From positions 100,581-164,580 of the forward strand of contig NZ_FCNU01000021.1 of the NCBI RefSeq assembly GCF_001545115.1: a stretch of DNA of 64,000 nucleotides. The letters run 5' to 3'. This document shows, one piece after another, positions 63,338 to 64,000 of this stretch. The notes under the pieces were generated by a model. The model made no database searches. It saw only the letters and a list, made by a program, of their open reading frames with translations, and was not told where the DNA came from. This DNA comes from Candidatus Protochlamydia phocaeensis. Its GTDB lineage: Bacteria; Chlamydiota; Chlamydiia; Chlamydiales; Parachlamydiaceae. How positions within the stretch are numbered: position 1 is the stretch's first letter; every line of letters starts with the position of its first letter. The position numbers and the translations under genes were made by a program.

Positions 63338-63497
63338 AACCTGAATTTGGAGTTTTTGCCCTTTGAATGGATAGGAAAGCGCATGTAGACAAAAATGGCA
63401 GGAGGATCCCTATTTAAAAATAGGGACCGTCTTGCTAGTTTTCACTTCCGCAGCTTTGATGCTGTCGAAAGAGCAAAAAAAACTCCAAGCTCAGGTT
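63338..63497. repeat. Family A palindromic repeat, copy 6 (160 bp)
   Basis: Ends AACCTGAATTTGGAGTTTTT and AAAACTCCAAGCTCAGGTT. The centre is itself palindromic (TCCCTATTTAAAAATAGGGA). It starts one base after the upstream stop codon, so it may also act as that gene's terminator. Confidence 0.75.
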
Positions 63498-63781
63498 AAA
63501 AAGATTTACCCTCATCCAAAGAGGTATGGCTTTCCTCCTTAACTAAAAAAATAAACGCCAGCGAATGCAGACAGCGCAGGGAAGGAATGAACAAAAGCTG
63601 TATCCCTCTCGCTTCGGTTATCGCATAAAACGCAGAGAAAAAAGAGAACGGATTTTTAAGGAATTGAGTACCCAGTCTTTTTCTCTGAGCCGTTGCAGGG
63701 CAAGAACGGGAAGGCCAGGAAAATTGCAAATCAAAAAATTTAAAGGCTAAAAACCAAGAAAATTGCAAATCGGTTGCAGGC
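63498..63781. other. Region between last gene and rRNA terminator
   Basis: 284 bp downstream of the leftward rRNA operon. The only regularity is a direct repeat GAAAATTGCAAATC at 63719-63732 and 63758-63771. Short frames on both strands look non-coding. Confidence 0.4.
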
Positions 63782-63815
63782 AAAAAAAAGGCCTTAAAGC
63801 GGATGCTTTAAGGCC
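63782..63815 (-). terminator. rRNA operon terminator
   Basis: Minus-strand perfect 11-bp stem GGCCTTAAAGC-ATCC-GCTTTAAGGCC followed by eight T residues, 13 bp after the 5S rRNA end. Confidence 0.9.
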
Positions 63816-63828
63816 ATGAAAGAAAAAG

Positions 63829-63943
63829 CTTGGCGGCGACCTACTCTCCCACACTCTTGTGTGCAGTACCATTGGCGATGAAAGGCTTGACTTCTGAGTT
63901 CGGGATGGGATCAGGTATTTCCCTTTCTCTAATGCCACCAAGC
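63829..63943 (-). rRNA. rrf: 5S ribosomal RNA
   Basis: The minus strand reads GCTTGGTGGCATTAGAGAAA at the 5' end, contains the invariant loop B/C segment CCCATCCCGAACTCAGAAGT, and ends GAGTAGGTCGCCGCCAAG. The 5' and 3' ends pair (CTTGGTGGC / GCCGCCAAG), and the length of about 115 nt is normal. A terminator follows at once. The 23S rRNA gene should lie just beyond the right edge, upstream on the minus strand. Confidence 0.95.
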
Positions 63944-64000
63944 GAAAAAGTTTAAATGAATCGTAAATCTCGTTAATTCACGTGTAAAAATCAGCGCTTG

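Noticed and set aside
63496..63783. 95-codon minus-strand frame left of the rRNA terminator
   Set aside because: Lies downstream of the 5S terminator, overlaps a repeat end, contains internally repeated LQFSW from a short DNA repeat, and has no SD.

Overview
The window comes from a member of the Chlamydiae, most likely a Parachlamydiaceae amoeba symbiont (Protochlamydia/Parachlamydia type). The clearest evidence is a histone H1-like HctA, an NqrF subunit, a BrnQ transporter, a chlamydial-type AMP nucleosidase and a SycD-type type III secretion chaperone. There is also a gene set matching, in shuffled order, the C. trachomatis block nqr6-yajC-ygcA-hctA-...-hemG-hemN-hemE-mfd-alaS-tktB-amn-efp (gene order recalled from memory). 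Genus and species cannot be fixed from the sequence alone. No CRISPR array, intact insertion sequence, prophage or tRNA gene was seen.

Layout, left to right. (1) 1-8 kb, minus strand: clpC (cut by the window edge), hemG-hemE and tkt. (2) 8-22 kb: two lineage-specific proteins (one a membrane-anchored NADAR domain protein), alaS, a SIMPL protein, mfd, an AI-2E-family permease, and a brnQ-csaA operon. That operon is preceded by a valine-rich leader ORF with a near-consensus promoter. (3) 22-28 kb: a SycD chaperone with a large candidate secreted protein carrying an internal duplication, amn, two tiny overlapping genes, a transposase relic and an orphan gene. (4) 28-37 kb: efp-epmA (overlapping), a DUF2231-like membrane protein, nadE, nqrF, ridA and htpG. 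(5) 37-49 kb: an accessory stretch with an exported purple-acid-phosphatase-like protein, a frameshifted membrane-protein relic and an exported SUMF1-domain protein. It ends with a cassette of two divergent paralogous large coiled-coil membrane proteins flanking a CesT/YbjN-like chaperone. (6) 49-53 kb, minus strand: yajC, tgt, rlmD, hctA. (7) 54-58.5 kb: an exported TPR protein, exbB, exbD and a TonB-like protein in one tight operon. (8) 58.7-63.3 kb: three lineage-specific proteins. (9) The right edge holds a 5S rRNA gene and its terminator, the 3' end of an rRNA operon read leftward.

The core genes cover proteostasis (ClpC, HtpG), heme and NAD synthesis, translation (AlaS, EF-P with EpmA, Tgt, RlmD), DNA repair (Mfd), sodium-driven respiration (NqrF), secretion (YajC) and chromatin compaction (HctA). 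The accessory genes look like exported or injected host-interaction factors. Nearly all of them sit behind extremely AT-rich leaders, while the housekeeping genes mostly do not. Two families of intergenic palindromic repeats (A, about 110-160 bp, with TIR-like ends; B, about 60-160 bp) recur through the window.

The most unusual points are the brnQ leader ORF, a tRNA-guanine transglycosylase lacking all four zinc ligands, the effector-chaperone-effector cassette, and the two palindromic repeat families.
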